A DNA stretch of 64,000 bases from Agapanthus africanus. Taxonomy: Eukaryota; Streptophyta; Magnoliopsida; Asparagales; Amaryllidaceae. The stretch is taken from assembly GCA_030015575.1 (NCBI GenBank), contig JASDDO010000016.1, positions 457,078,141-457,142,140 on the forward strand. The letters are read 5' to 3'. Under the pieces are notes generated by a model. That model saw nothing but the letters and a program-made list of their open reading frames with translations. It was not told where the DNA came from and searched no databases. Numbering within the stretch: the first letter of the stretch is position 1; each line of letters starts with the position of its first letter. Both the position numbers and the translations under genes were made by a program. Positions 21,486 through 34,300 of the stretch are shown piece by piece.

Positions 21486-24039
21486 TTTCTCAAGAAGAAG
21501 ATGAAAATCATCTAAGGGACCAAAGGTCCTATTTATAGGCACTGAACCGCCTCTTCAACTTCTGAGTTAATCCAAGGGCTTAGATGGCTCCACCGCTGCA
21601 CTCACATGTGCGCCACGTGAGCGCAACGGTGGGGGGGCATTTGTTTCCCCAATTAGAGCAAAGCTCTGTTTGAATTTCAGAATTCAAAAGGTGAAGCAAC
21701 GCTTCAGATCTCTTGCGCTGCGCGTAGAGCGCCACGTGTCAAAAGCAGACACGCCAGCGCAAGGAGTGCTGCGCCCAAGGCAGCACACCCCCAATCAGAG
21801 CAAGGCTCTGTTTTAAAATTTAAATTTTAAATAAAGGAAACAACGCTTCAGATAACTTGCGCTCTGCGCTGCGCGCCACGTGTCAAACAGTGGTGCACCA
21901 GCGCAGTTGCGCTGCGCGACACGCGTCAGCGCAGTTGCGCTGCGCGACGCGCAACGTGTCAAACAATGGTGCGCCAGCGCAGTTGCGCTGCGCTCTGCGC
22001 TGCGCGACACGCGTCAGCGCAGGTGCGCTAGTGCAGTTACGCTGCGCTCTGCGCTGCGCGACACGTGTCAAGCGCAGGTGCGCTAGCACCAACTGCGCCA
22101 GCACTAAAATTTAAAATTATTTAATTAATCAGAATTAAAATTCTAGAAAGATCTTTCCAATCTTATTAAAATAAGAAGATTATCTTCTGTAAAATAGAGG
22201 CCTTAGGATCAAAGATCCAACGGTGGGGAAATATCCCCAGATCAATCAGAGAAAGATCTCTGTAACTAACTCAACAAACCAATTGGCCTTATATAAAGGC
22301 CCCTAGACTCCAAGTCTCACACATATACAATGATAGAGAAAAGGGAGAACTCTAAAAAAAAAAAGAATTGAAAGTCCAGCCTTTGAAGAAAGAAGATCAT
22401 CTTCTTCAAGGTAAAGAATTAAATTTTTAGAAGAACAGAGATGAAAACACCTCACAAAAAGAAGAATTTCTTCTAAAAAGATCAAAGATCTAAGAATAAG
22501 ATCAAGATCTTCAATATAAAAAAGAAAAAAGATCAAAAAAGATCCAATCACAAAAAAATTAAAGAAGTAATTTACTTCATCCCTAGATCTTTTGATCTAT
22601 ATAAAGGCACAGCCTTTTGATGAACCATTGGTTCTTGAATCTTGAGGTAGAACCTCTTTTGAACAAGAAAAAACTTATTTCTTTGATCTGAATTTGATCA
22701 AGATGCGCTCTGCGCTAATGGACAGTGCCTTGCACTTTTGAAATGCGCCTTTGCGCTCTGTGGATTGGCGCACTACACCAGAGTGCGCCATGTGTCAGAC
22801 ATAGAACAATCTGCGCCTTATGCTTCTAAATATAGCGCACTGCGCTCTTGGATTGGCGCACTGCACCAGAGCACGCCACGTGTGCGCAGCGCACTGGCGC
22901 AGCGCACTGCGCTAACAGACTTGCGCTCAGCAGAGCGCGACACGTGTCACCTCCACATGCGCCAGCGCCTTGCGCTCTTTAATTGGCGCAAAACGCCTGA
23001 CAAGCCACGTGGCGCACTGTCAGACCACTAAAATGCTATGCATTATTAAAAAAGGGCAGAGCCCAAGTAAAGTCTATCAGACCAATTTAAATGTTGTGCA
23101 TTATTTAAAAAAGGGCAGAACCCAAGTAAAGGCCTAACATGCCAAATCTAAATGCTATGCATTTAATTACAAAGCCCAATGCTATGCATTGTTTAAAAGG
23201 GCAGAGCCCAAGTAAAGGCCTAACATGCCAAATCTAAATAAAATGTTGAACATCTTCAACTAGATTTAGCCCAATTCTGGCCATAAGTTCTCAATATAAA
23301 TTGAACTGAGCACAACCGCTCTCCCAATCAATTTACACCCGGTTCGAGGGTACATCTCTGAACTCCTCTGATATTTGTCGTTGTAATCCTTCAACGTCTT
23401 CAGAGAGGTGACGGGTCCCGACGGACTACAATGGACCACCATGTCCTTAAACTGGTAATCGACCGAAATGTCTCTAAACTAAACAATAGAGTCCAAATGC
23501 TCTTCTGTTGGATCTAAATGATTCTGTTAAGTTGATCTTAGTCTGGAAATTAGACTAACGTGTCCTTAACAAACGTTTAAGTTGATCTTAGTCCAGAAAT
23601 GAGACTAACGTATCCTTAAACCAAAACCCCAAACCCAAATCTAAGAAAATACGGATTTGGACTACTCCACGTCCTACGGGCGACAATATAAATTAGTCTC
23701 CGTATACAATCCACGGGCAACCGAACATAAAACAAACACCCACGACATGAAGTGACCATCTGGAGAAGGAGAAAGTTGTTACCGCGATGCGGTAGCGTAA
23801 TTAACTGCAGGGGCTTGCGCCTGCAGGGAAGAGCGTCCCCACAATCAAAAACCCCTCAAACGAGGGGGAATCTGACAAAGTCTGCTACATCGGCCGCATC
23901 CGTTTAAACCTTCGATACATAGTGCCATAAATCAACTTGGCATCTTCGGAGAGGTGGATGGATAGTTCAAATTAGTATCTGCCCCAAATTTCAGGCAAGA
24001 CGTCTATCGCGTCTTCGCCGCGTGATTCAGCGGGGAACA
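21486..24039 (+). repeat. E2 5' LTR
   Basis: It matches 36890-39459. It has a minus-strand TATA phrase (21530), a ggtgggggggcatttg tract (21630-21645), GC-rich gcgccacgtgtca repeats (21700-22090), the plus-strand TATA box (22290), TTAA and gatc palindromes, repeated cagagcccaagtaaag lines (23050-23220), a 75-base motif (23347-23420) and the terminal hairpins (23780-23868). It ends GGGGAACA. It has no coding content. Confidence 0.9.
22290..22297 (+). promoter_or_regulatory. E2 LTR TATA box
   Basis: Ttatataaaggcccc lies before a purine-rich leader (gatagagaaaagggagaac). The 3' LTR copy is at 37709. Confidence 0.65.
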
Positions 24040-24044
24040 GATTC

Positions 24045-24062
24045 TGTCACACCCGGTGGGAC
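24045..24062 (+). promoter_or_regulatory. E2 primer-binding-like site (tRNA-Arg-like)
   Basis: Five bases after the LTR end lies tgtcacacccggtgggac. It resembles the complement of a plant tRNA-Arg 3' end (ending CCGCCGGGTGCGCCA), the primer I recall for Ogre elements, with several mismatches. The E3 counterpart on the minus strand is 48456-48439 (tggaacgcccggcgggac). Confidence 0.4.
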
Positions 24063-24263
24063 CTCTTCCTCTTTCCACTCCACACTTCGTGTGTCGTGTT
24101 CGTGAAAGAATCGCGGTTTGCTATGGTTGCCTGTGAATTCGAGGTACTTAGATTTGGTGTCTTGCTCCGTACAGAAAACAGAAGACCAATGGCTTTAAAC
24201 TGCACTAACTGCAACTGCAACTCTCGCTCCGCCCCGTTCTGAGGAGTGACTTATGGGCCCTAA

Positions 24264-25791
24264 GTGGCCTCCATCTTCGCCTTGCCGGTGGAACAGGTGA
24301 CTCAGGCTACCATTGGGCTTTTCTTCGGGACTATGCTCCCACCCTTGAGCTTCAACGCCCCTGTACTGTCACCAGAAGCTCCCAAGAAGTCGGTATTCGA
24401 TCGGCTTGCTACTACTGCGGCCCTCTCAACGAGTCTCCCAACTCTACTGCCTCAGTTTTTAACAGACTAGGCCAAAGCTCCAACGGGCCTATGAAGAAGC
24501 CCGCGATACCTGAAGCGGCCATCCCGAAGCAGATAGACATTCCTGCTCCTAAAGTCGTCAAGGCAGCTTCCTTGCTGGAGGGTCGGTCTTCACAAGACTG
24601 TCGGTTTCAGCTCCTACTCCATGCAAAGTCACGAAGGCTATTTCCCCTGTTCGAAAGTCGGCCTTCGCAAGACTGACTATCCCCTCTCAACGAACGTCAG
24701 TCTTCGACCGGCTAGCGTCAATAACAGCTTCTCCTCAAAACAGGGGGCATGACAAGGCCATCCTCATAGCCAAACCAACACCATCTGCGCGACACGCTCG
24801 ACGTCGCCACTGGCGCCGAGTGAGGAAGGCCGGAGGCAACTCTCCATCTGGATTTACTCCACCAGCTCCAACGGCGGAGATCGATGCTGTTGTTCCAACC
24901 GGGAACAGCTTTGAATTGCTCAACAAGGTCCACAGGAACTCTCCTACCGCCATATTGAAAATATCTCCTCCACCGGTGGAGAATATTACAGAAGCAAAAC
25001 TGGAACAACCCCCTCAGCGGCTGTCCTCCAAAGTTTACAAAGTCTGGCGATGGGTCCAGGAGTCAGTGATCGATCAAGACTATCTCTGCCGACAGAAGAA
25101 ATTGAAGATTCAGCAGGAAGAGAACCGTCCTAGCAAGCCACAAAGGACGACAACCATCTGGGTGTCCGCTGCAACGGCCCCCTCAACGTCAACCACTCAA
25201 AAGAGAAGGAGGCCAGAGAAAGCCCTTATGAATACGGCAGAGCGTAAAGACGCCGAGACCAAACGCCCTAAGTCTGGGGGCATAACGGTCCATACTGTTT
25301 ATATGGATTCCGAAAAGGAGGAAAGCCGTGCTTCGACTGGTCACCGACCGCTCACTCGATCCGTGACCAAAGCCCAGGACCAACAATAGAAGCTTCAGGA
25401 AGTGATGACTGCAATGGCCGCACTTACCGGGACAAAAGAAAGCTCGGAGGCATCATCAGAAAAGCGTCATGAACAAGAAACTGACGCTGACTTCCTACGT
25501 AGAGTTCTCGAAAAGAAGGACAGAGAAGCAGCAGAACAAGCTGCCAACATAAAACAAATGGCGCTTCTCTTCCGAGACATGGTAGGAATGATGTTACAGC
25601 CGGATCCTCCAGCTGAAGATCCTCCGATTATCCTCGAAAACGACAGAGGAGAAACATCAACTCCACCTCCGGCTCATTCAGCAGCCAAGGAGGAAATAAT
25701 TTCCAAAGCTGCACTAGACAACTATATAGCTCAACAAATACGAGCTCACCAGGCAAATGAAGCGGCTGGGCAAATTGTTAGAATCGGATGA
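24264..25791 (+). pseudogene. E2 gag N-terminal region
   Basis: Low-complexity, proline- and serine-rich sequence is followed by a stretch with SPTAILKISPPP-like and basic blocks, ending in a Glu/Lys-rich helix (DADFLRRVLEKKDREAAEQAANIKQ). A close relative is in E3 (47874-46993: DIDFLKRALKKGDAEAAKIF). It is the part of gag before the capsid-like domain. It is fossil and not one frame. Confidence 0.7.
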
Positions 25792-25854
25792 CCCTATCCG
25801 GGCCGGTATGACCAAATCAGTTACCCGCCGGGATATACGATCCCTAAATTCCAT

Positions 25855-27210
25855 GTGTACAAGGGGACAGGGAATCCACATCAGCATGTCGCTCAATTCA
25901 GAGCCTTATGCGGCAACATTGGAGGCAACGACAAACTGTTGCTTTGCCAATTCGTCGGCAGCTTAGCAGAAACGGCCTTCGAATGGTATTCGGAGCTGCC
26001 TAACGACTCTGTCAAAATATTTGCGGAGATGGAGTTGCTGTTTACACAAAGATTTGCAAGCGCCAGTGAGCGCACCCCGATCACTGCATTGATCAACGCC
26101 AGGGTAAGGCCAGGCGAAACATGGGTTCAATACGCAATACAGTGGCGGAACTTATGGTTGAAGTGCGAACAACGCATTGAAGAAGCGCCGGCGGTGGGAA
26201 TGTTCGTGGGCACTCTTGACCCTCAAGCGGCCATCTCCCAGTTCATGATGTTCTTCAAGCCAACTACTTTCCAGGACTTGATTGACAAGTTGTCCCAAAT
26301 GGACCAGATGGGACATAAGCCATCTCCTCCAAAAACGGACTCTCGAAATGAAAAAGGGAAAGGAAAAGCAACTTTCGTCGCCAATACTCAACAACAGCCA
26401 AGCAACTCAAACCCGGTTGTTTGCCAAAATAATGTGCGTCCATGCCCATCCCTCGAGGAGAGACTGGGACGTCCTTACTCGTTTCCTCAGGATAAAACGA
26501 GGAGACTGTTCGAGCTGGCAGTGCTCAACAGACTCATCAATCTGCCGAGTCCAAAACGTCCGTTGCAGCCAGGGGATGTCAACGATCTTAATTACTGCCC
26601 TTACCACCAAGCGGTAAGCCATCCAATCGAGAATTGCTTCGTCTTTAAGGGATGGATCGAGGATCAGTACCAACAAGGCAAATTCGCGCTATCCGAAAAC
26701 TGGAAGGTGAATCCGCCACAGCCTCACACTCCTAAGAAGACAAACACACCGGGGGCAACGTGCTCTTTTGTTGAGGAAGCTCCATGGGAGGTGGCTCTTT
26801 CGGCCAAAACCAAAAGGATGCTGAATGATCTTCAGACATGCCCGGCGATCAGATGGAAGAACCCATTGGAACCTGAGATCATCAAGGGGATGCTGAAGCC
26901 GCGCCCAACTCCAAATATTGGTGGTGATAGCCAAAGCATTCACACCCAGCTGTCGAAACCTTCGAAAAAGAAGAAGAAATCCAAGAAGCCCGTGAAGCCT
27001 GGCAACAAGCGCACGGACCTACAGAAACAAATCGACGCGCTAGAAGAGTATAACCAGAAGGCGCAGACTCCAATCACGCTCCAAGAATTCCTCGGCCACG
27101 TCCTTGAAGACGGAGATGATGACAAAGACTCGTCGGATGAACCTGAGGATTATGCGGCAAGCTGCCATGTGATCTCTCACTCGTCGATAGACGATAAAGA
27201 AGCTCCTTGA
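25855..27210 (+). pseudogene. E2 gag: capsid-like domain and zinc knuckle
   Basis: The Retrotrans_gag fold is recognisable at about 25860-26310 (YKGTGNPHQHVAQF, FVGSLAETAFEWYSELP, LFTQRFAS, RPGETWVQY). A knuckle of the form C-x2-H-x4-H-x4-C lies at 26595-26637 (CPYHQAVSHPIENC), then a Lys-rich and an acidic tail. Gag would package the element RNA. The open stretch is 451 codons, long for a decayed copy. Confidence 0.85.
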
Positions 27211-27264
27211 ACTAAGAGACGAGGGGCAGAGGCTAAATCGGAACTTCTGGGGCCGTCAGATGAA

Positions 27265-28353
27265 ATGATCGACGCATTCCTAAACGAAGTTCTCCTGATA
27301 AGTAAAGCTGATCGGGAGCGTGAGATGGCCATATTTGAAAAGGCCAAACGCCGGCGACTGGACAAAAGGGTCGAAACACTCCCACCAGATCAAAGTACAT
27401 CCACCGTAAATGAAAGCAGGATCAAGACAAGGAAACGATTCGCCAAAGCCATATTGATGGGAATGAAGCTGCCCTCTTTCGGAGAAAATTCTTCTGGTGG
27501 TATATGCCTTGATGAAACGGACGTACATCCTAAATTCTGCTTATATCATCAGAAGATCACACATCCTACTGAAGATTGCAACTCCTTTAAGTGTTGATGG
27601 CAAGGGTATGTCGCTCACAGGCAACACTTTAACAGGACAAAGCGTGAAGCTCGTAAACAGCAGGAAAATGCGACAGATGAGCGTAAAAGAACTGCCAGCA
27701 ATTGTCATAGGGTTGATCCTGAGGGACCGCGAGTTCTCACCTTCGGGAGCGACTCCGACGAAAAAGTAGCCCTCGGCCCTCTCTTCAAGGAATCCATCTC
27801 TAAAATGAAAGAATTGAGAAGTTGTGAAAACATTCAGCCGTGCAATCGCACGCTACCCGGAAAGGATCTCGGACCCTCAAACAAGGGATCGAACAAAAAG
27901 GATAAAGGAAAGGGAAAAACGGCCTTCGTCGTCAACGCTCAACAACAATCGAGTGACCCTAGACTGGTTGTTCACCAAAACAACAAGCGGCGATCCCTCT
28001 ATGAAAAGTTGAAACGTCCTTACTCATTTCCCCGGGATGAAACAAGGACGCTGTTCAAACTAGCAGTGCACGACGGGTTTATCACTCTACCGAAGCCAAA
28101 ATACCAACTACAACTGAATGATGTCAACAATCCTAATTACTGCCCTTACCACCAAGTATTAGGCCACCCGATCGAAAACTGCTACGTCTTCAAAAACTGG
28201 GTTGAAGACCAGTACCAACAGGGCAATTTCGCGTTATCCGAAAACTGGAAGGTGAGCCCGCCACAACCACATGTTCCGAGAAAGATGGATATGCTGGGGG
28301 CATTATGCTCATTCGTAGGGAAAGTCTCATGGACCGAACAGTCCGTAAACTAA
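27265..28353 (+). pseudogene. E2: two further gag-like zinc-knuckle segments
   Basis: A second knuckle is at 27538-27579 (CLYHQKITHPTEDC). A third, at 28141-28182 (CPYHQVLGHPIENC), sits in a stretch that repeats the earlier gag tail (KGKGKTAFVVNAQQQ, RPYSFPRDETR, FALSENWKVSPPQPH). The third segment appears to be a tandem copy of 26345-26790. The 3' region starts straight after, where pol would be expected. Confidence 0.8.
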
Positions 28354-28775
28354 AAAATCCGCCTCAAATATGGCAACGGTGGACTGAAACGTCCTTAAAC
28401 TAACAACGGACCACTATGTCCTAAAACTAGCTGTTGAACGAGATGTCGAGAAACTACGGCGAATCGCAGCATCCCGAAACTGATAAAATAAATAAATAAA
28501 TAAATAAAAACGGTATGTCCATAAGCAAAATGGGCACGGATGAAAACCCGAAAGGGCTCCGTGAGTAAAAACAGCAGGGCTACCGGTGAGTGTTTGTGAA
28601 AACTCGATAGGGCGTAACCTCGTTATAAAAAAAAGAAAAGAAAAAGAGAATAAAAAAAACGGTATGTCCATAAGCAAAGTGGGCACGGATGAAAACCCTA
28701 AAGGGCTCCGTGAGTAAAAACAGCAGGACTACCGGCGAGTGTTTGTGAAAACCCGAAAGGGCGCAACCTCGACAC
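28354..28775. repeat. Dyads and CGGTATGTCC repeats of the E2 3' region
   Basis: GGAC/GTCC dyads (28330-28450) are followed by two units beginning acggtatgtccataagc (28508, 28659). They match 2774-3245 of E1 in order. Confidence 0.85.
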
Positions 28776-29300
28776 TTACAGGGTCCTATCGACCTTGTGA
28801 GGAGAAACAACCTGCGTGAGATCCTTACGACTCACAAGGGAGCAACACACTTAGGGATCCCCACGATTCCTAAGGAGAAATTACACTTGCGAGATACTCA
28901 CGACTCGTAAGGAGAATTCTCTTATGGGACCCTCACGGCTCATAAGATTTGAAAGTCTTAAGTTACAGAGACCTGAACCTGTTCTTAAGCAACCCCCACA
29001 ACCTTCGATACTGCCCTACAAGTGGCTCAATACTGACCCTTGTATACAATCCACGGGCGCGAATAAACATTTCCCTAACAAAGTCCCATCCGTGACTAGG
29101 GATATGTTCGCACGGTGAACAACCCTTATAAGTCATCTCGATTTGTAAGGAGAAAACAGTCTTGTAAGATCCTTACGACTTATAAGAGAACATACACTTA
29201 GGAATCCTCACGACTCCTAAGGAGAAAACACACCTACGAGATCCTCACGACTTGTAGGGAGAAATACCTTTGTGAGACCCTTACGGCTCATGAAGTCAAA
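28775..29300. repeat. Five-hairpin cassettes 4 and 5 (E2)
   Basis: Cassettes at 28775-28950 and 29108-29295 have constant loops (atcctcacga, atccttacga) and varied stems. A GTATAC motif (ttgtatacaatccacggg) lies between them at 29040. Confidence 0.85.
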
Positions 29301-30530
29301 AGCCTTAGTCGACAGAATCCTAACCTTGTTTACTAAGCCACCTTTGTTCGACATCGACAGAAGCAAATGATGATTCGCTCCTGGCAATATCCCAGTTGTA
29401 GTGGTGCTGATGCCGAAATCAGTGTCTAATTCCAAGCTTGCAGCAAGAAGCTAGCGAACCACACATGCATACGAAATAGCCGAAACGATGGGGCAACTTG
29501 CAACAAAAACAGCAAGTAAAGAAAATGTATGCAAAATAGCCGAAATGATTGGGCAACTTGCAATAAAAAGCAGCGAGTAACAATAAAATAAATCGCCGAA
29601 ATGATTGGGCACCGCGAAAAATAGCCGAAATGATTGGGCAATCGCGACTTTCAAGACATCAAAGCTGAAATGATGGAGCATCGCGGAAAGAAATAAAAAG
29701 AAAATGAAAAAAGTAAAACTTTATGCCCTACAGGTGATATCACATCAATCCCTGTATACAATCCAGGGGCGCCAACAAAGAAGGAATCACACCTTCCCTC
29801 CCCAGGCTTCATTAGAAAATGAAGCCAAATCTCGACGGTTCAGGGGTAGCCTAGAGATCATCAACAGCGTTCCTCCCCATTCCAGTAGGATTCAAACACC
29901 GTAATCAACCCTACTCTAAATCTCGATGGTTCCCAAACAACCTAGAGACCACATCGACATTCGTCTCGTTACAGCAGACGCAACGTCAGCAAAGCGGAGT
30001 GACGGCAAAATCCCAGCTCCACCTCAACATTCGTCTCGATATAGCAGACGCAATACCAGTAATTGAAGCGAAGGCCAAATTCCTAGCTTCAGGGTCTTGA
30101 CGATAACTCATATAAAACTCGAAAGACTATCGGAGATCATCCTACACCGGCACGGAGTGGTCACCACCTCGACGTTCGTCCCGATACAGCAGACGAAATA
30201 TCACCGCAGCGTTCTTCCTACAGCAGGATTCAGACGTGACAATCAAACAACGGAACCACGGCAAAATCCCTAGTTCCAAACTTCGATGGTTCACCAATAA
30301 CCTAGAGACAACCGCGACATTCGTCTCGATACAGCAGACGCAGTGCCAGCAAACGAAGCGAAGGCCAAATTCCTAGCTTCAGGGTCTTGACGGTAACTCA
30401 TATAAAACCTGAAAGACTATCGGAGATCATCCCACACCAGCGCGGAGTGGTTATGACTCATCGGGGCTCTCCAAAATGGGCCTAACCTCAAGTAAAAAGC
30501 GGCATGGCAAAATTCCTAACGCTTGCTCTT
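29300..30530. repeat. AGCCGAAATGAT block and a 290-bp tandem repeat (E2)
   Basis: At 29470-29690 the agccgaaatgattgggcaa phrase repeats. At 29890-30480 a unit of about 290 bp occurs about twice (cattcgtctcgatacagcagacgca, gaagcgaaggccaaattcctagcttc, gactatcggagatcat). No gene is seen. Confidence 0.75.
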
Positions 30531-31377
30531 CCGACGGTCAAACTGCCTAGGAGGATTGCTTGAAGATGTCTTGTCCAGCCCCCGAAGGGATCAGAGACAT
30601 GACGGTCGCAAGGCCACTCGAACAGCAAGGTTGCCTATCGAGGAATACATCAGCCAACGCGACGGTACGATGGACAAAACCCTAGTACCACAGACCCTAA
30701 CGGACCTCTGTCGTAAAGAGCAAAGGTTAACTATGACGTTAGGATATTCTTGCGAGAAATGCTCGATTCGTCTCGACTCGTGAGGCAAAGCCTTAGGCAG
30801 CGGGGATTAAAAAACCTGTTTCCTAAGCACTGGGGCCCTGCAAGTCAGTCCGAAATGGACTCTTGCATACTATTCACGGGTCACACTCTCCAAAGTCGAA
30901 TCTCGACAAGGAGGGAAACAACCGCTTACGGGTCCTCTCGACTCGTAAGAGGGAAAATTCTCTTGTGAGATCCTTACGACTCTCAAGAGAAAACACACTT
31001 AGGAATCCTCACGATTCCTAAGAAGAAAACGCACCTACGGGATCCTCTCGACCCGTAGGGAGAAAATACTTTATGAGACCCTCACGGCTCATAAAGTTGA
31101 AAAGTCTTAGGTGACAGATCCTAACCCTGTTTTCTAAGCCATCGCCACTCTGCAAAAAGTATAAGATTGACAGTCATATACTATGTACGGATCGCACTTT
31201 CTAAAATCACAAGACAAACAACACAGCAAGAAAGAAGAAAGCGGAAAGATGACACAAGACATTGCAAAAGAAATGTATCTTTTATTCATGTATGCAATTG
31301 GATACAAAATACATCATATGAAAGAATAAAAGAATAAATACATTTTATTCAAAAATTTACAAATGTTACAAAATGAT
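30531..31377. repeat. Five-hairpin cassette 6 and spacer (E2)
   Basis: The cassette at 30915-31105 has the clearest hairpins: arms CTTAGGAATC/GATTCCTAAG, CCTACGGG/CCCGTAGG and TTTATGAG/CTCATAAA. 30531-30910 has mixed sequence without a recognisable gene. 31110-31377 is an AT-rich end region for the minus-strand cargo gene. Confidence 0.75.
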
Positions 31378-34300
31378 TCATGGAGAAGGAAGCGTTTTTA
31401 ACAAATCCGCAAGTTGCTCTCGCACTTCCTTCAGTGCCTTCTCCTGATCGGATGCCGCGGCCAACTCTGCTTCCACCTGGGCCCGCTGCTGCAAGTAGGA
31501 TGAAAGTTGTTCTTCGACAGCTCGCTGAGCTGCTTCACGACCTTGGGCATCACGCTCAACGGTATCGAGCTTCTGCTTCAATGTTAACCCGTCGGAGATA
31601 CTTTGCAAGAGGCCCTCGAAGATAACTTTCACCCGAGCAGCGTTCGCGTTGACCTCAGCACGCAGTCGAGCAGACTCGCTTGAGGTTTCTTTGCATTCCC
31701 TCCGCTTTAAAGCCGCTTCTTGTTCAAGATGGCGGAAGTAAGAAGCGCTCTGCTCGATCCACGCCGCCCGTTGAGTGCTCGTGGCCAAAATCTCGAGGGC
31801 AGGACGCATAAACTCCAGATGCAGGCAGGCCTCGATCTCCCTACAGTGATTAACCCAAGACTCGACGACGCCTTCATTGTGGAAATTTACAAGCGTCACC
31901 AGTATCGGATTAACCTCGGCAGCGAAATCTGCGGTAGATGTGGGAGTTTCTGTGTCAAGCTCCTCGACGCATCCGCTCAGCATACTCAGACTCATCACAG
32001 CACCCTTTAAGGATGGACGTCTGGAGAATGGGCCTGCCGGCATCATGATGCGAGACTCGAAGGGGGCCGGAATCGGAACGACAGCTGCAAAACAAAACAC
32101 GATCAAATGACGGTTCAAGAAATATAGAAAGGTCATCAATAACGGAATCTACTATACCAGCTGCAGCAGGTGGCAAAGCCGGGAGGACTGGTGGCGCGAC
32201 TGATCTTACATCTCCTCCTTCGATCTGTAGCACTGCAATCTGGGCAAGGAAGAATCAGAAATAATTCCATTATTGAAAAAAGAAAGGGCATTAATTGAAA
32301 ACTATACTCACCAGCGCCACGGGAGAAAGCAAACTCCGACGGGAAGGAGAAGTGTGGGTGCAGCACCTGGTACAGGTGATCAAAAAGCACTCTTGCAAGG
32401 ACGCAATAGTACAACATCAGTACATAAATTATGCAGCCAAGATAAGACTGATGGGTCGCAAATCCATACCTTCCAACATCTGCGACGGTACGAAAGAGGG
32501 TAGAGATGTGGCCACTGTCAGGGCGGTAACTGACGGTGCTCCCTCGAATAAAGGGGCATCAGCACTAGCCGCACCTGCGTTAGAAACAAGATAAACGCTG
32601 TCAGAAAGGATTGCAGAATAAAAAAAAGGACGGTAACCCAAAATTTAGCTGATGAGTCGCCAGCCGAAACGGCGGCGTCTCCCTCCTCCATTGGCATGGG
32701 TTCACCTCCCGTAGCCTCATCGCTAGACTCTACGGGAGACGTCGTCGTGCTCGCAAGGCCAGGAGACGGCGACGGACCGTAACCAAGGAGAGCGATGATC
32801 GGAGCGGTGCCCGACTCTTGAGAAAGAGCGGACGTCTCGTCCTCAGCAATCATGCCCGTTTCGCCCGCTACTCCCTCGGGCTCAGCAGTCGCAGCCGTCT
32901 CACCCATCGCCGCCATAGGTTCATCGGTCGCAGCCGCCCCATCCGCTGCTGCCCCAGGCTCGGTTGTAGTAGCCGTCTCATCTGCCGCTACCTCACACTC
33001 AGCAGTGGTGGCCGTCTCGGGCATAGTAGGCGTGACTGTCTCGTCAGCCACTAGCTCGGGCCCGGCAACTACGGCTGCACCACCTACCGTCGCCTCAGGA
33101 TCAGATGCCACCTTATCCACCGTCCCCTCAGGCTCGACGGTCGCCGCCGCTCCTTCAGTAAGACTCGGCCCTGCAGGACAAGATATATAAGAACCGATAG
33201 TATTACAACTTTTACAACAAAGCCTCGAAAAACACATTACCTGATGTGGATTTACCATTGGCTTCTCGAGCTTCACGTGTCGCCCGTCTATGAGCAGTAG
33301 ACAAGGCGACCGGGAACTCCTCTGAGGGAGTATCAGCGGGAGTAACGGCGCTTGAGCCCGCCCCTACGGCCAAAGCAGCGCTGCGCTCCCTCGCTGCGGG
33401 CCTCAGGCGCTTCCTTTCCTCCCGGGCCTTCACGACAGACCTTTTGGAAGCCTCCTTCAGCAAGGCGTCGTCATCCGCATTCAGGGTTGCCTCCAGACCC
33501 GTCAAGGCTTCCATCATCGGCTTTTTGAGCTGGGACTCTTGCGGCAATCCCGAAGAGGCCGGGACTTCGGTAGCTGGCCTGGGGAGAATCTCCACGTCAG
33601 TTTGTGGGATAGGCCTTGCGGTACCTGCAATGAAACAAAGAGAGGGTCAGATTACTCATAAGAAATGGAAGGAGAGACATAGTAAACCAAAATGTACCAA
33701 GGCCTAAGGATGCTCTGAGTCGCTCCTCCTCCTGGAAAGTTTTGAGGGAAGCAGCGATAGCTTCTTCGGTAGAAATTCCTGTTGAAAGAAGGAAAAGCGT
33801 TAGTCAAAAAACAATGATAGAGGTACGATGCAATGACGAAAAATACAACTAAATGATTACCTGATTGCGCAAGTTTAGCCAACCACGCATCGCGCCTTGC
33901 CAATCACTCAGAAGCTGCGATGGCGGCCGCCATATCAGTGTCGTCTGGCGGCATAAATAAGCCCTCGTTGGTCCCGTACTCACCCAAGCCCTTGCTATAA
34001 GCAGCATGAGGTTCCTGACCAAATGCAACGTCAGCAGAGAAGATCGACTTCTTCTTCCTCTTCTGCGCGCGAACTCCAGCCGCACCCAAAATCAGCTTAC
34101 GCTTTGTGGACACCTTGGGACGGCGGGTCCCGATATCTGAGCTCACGCCGGATTCGGGTGAAACCACGTTCACGGTCTCCACGGGAGCACGGGACGCTGA
34201 GGGCACGTCCACAGGATCAAGGGGCAATCCACGCGTGGGGCTTATCACACGTGGAGGCTCATCTCTAGCATCTCCTCTTAGTGGAGGAGGGACAGGGGTC

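Noticed and set aside
24718-25008. Minus-strand frame opposite E2 gag as a second antisense gene
   Set aside because: It is the shadow of the gag reading frame, without promoter or splice layout as seen for the cargo genes.
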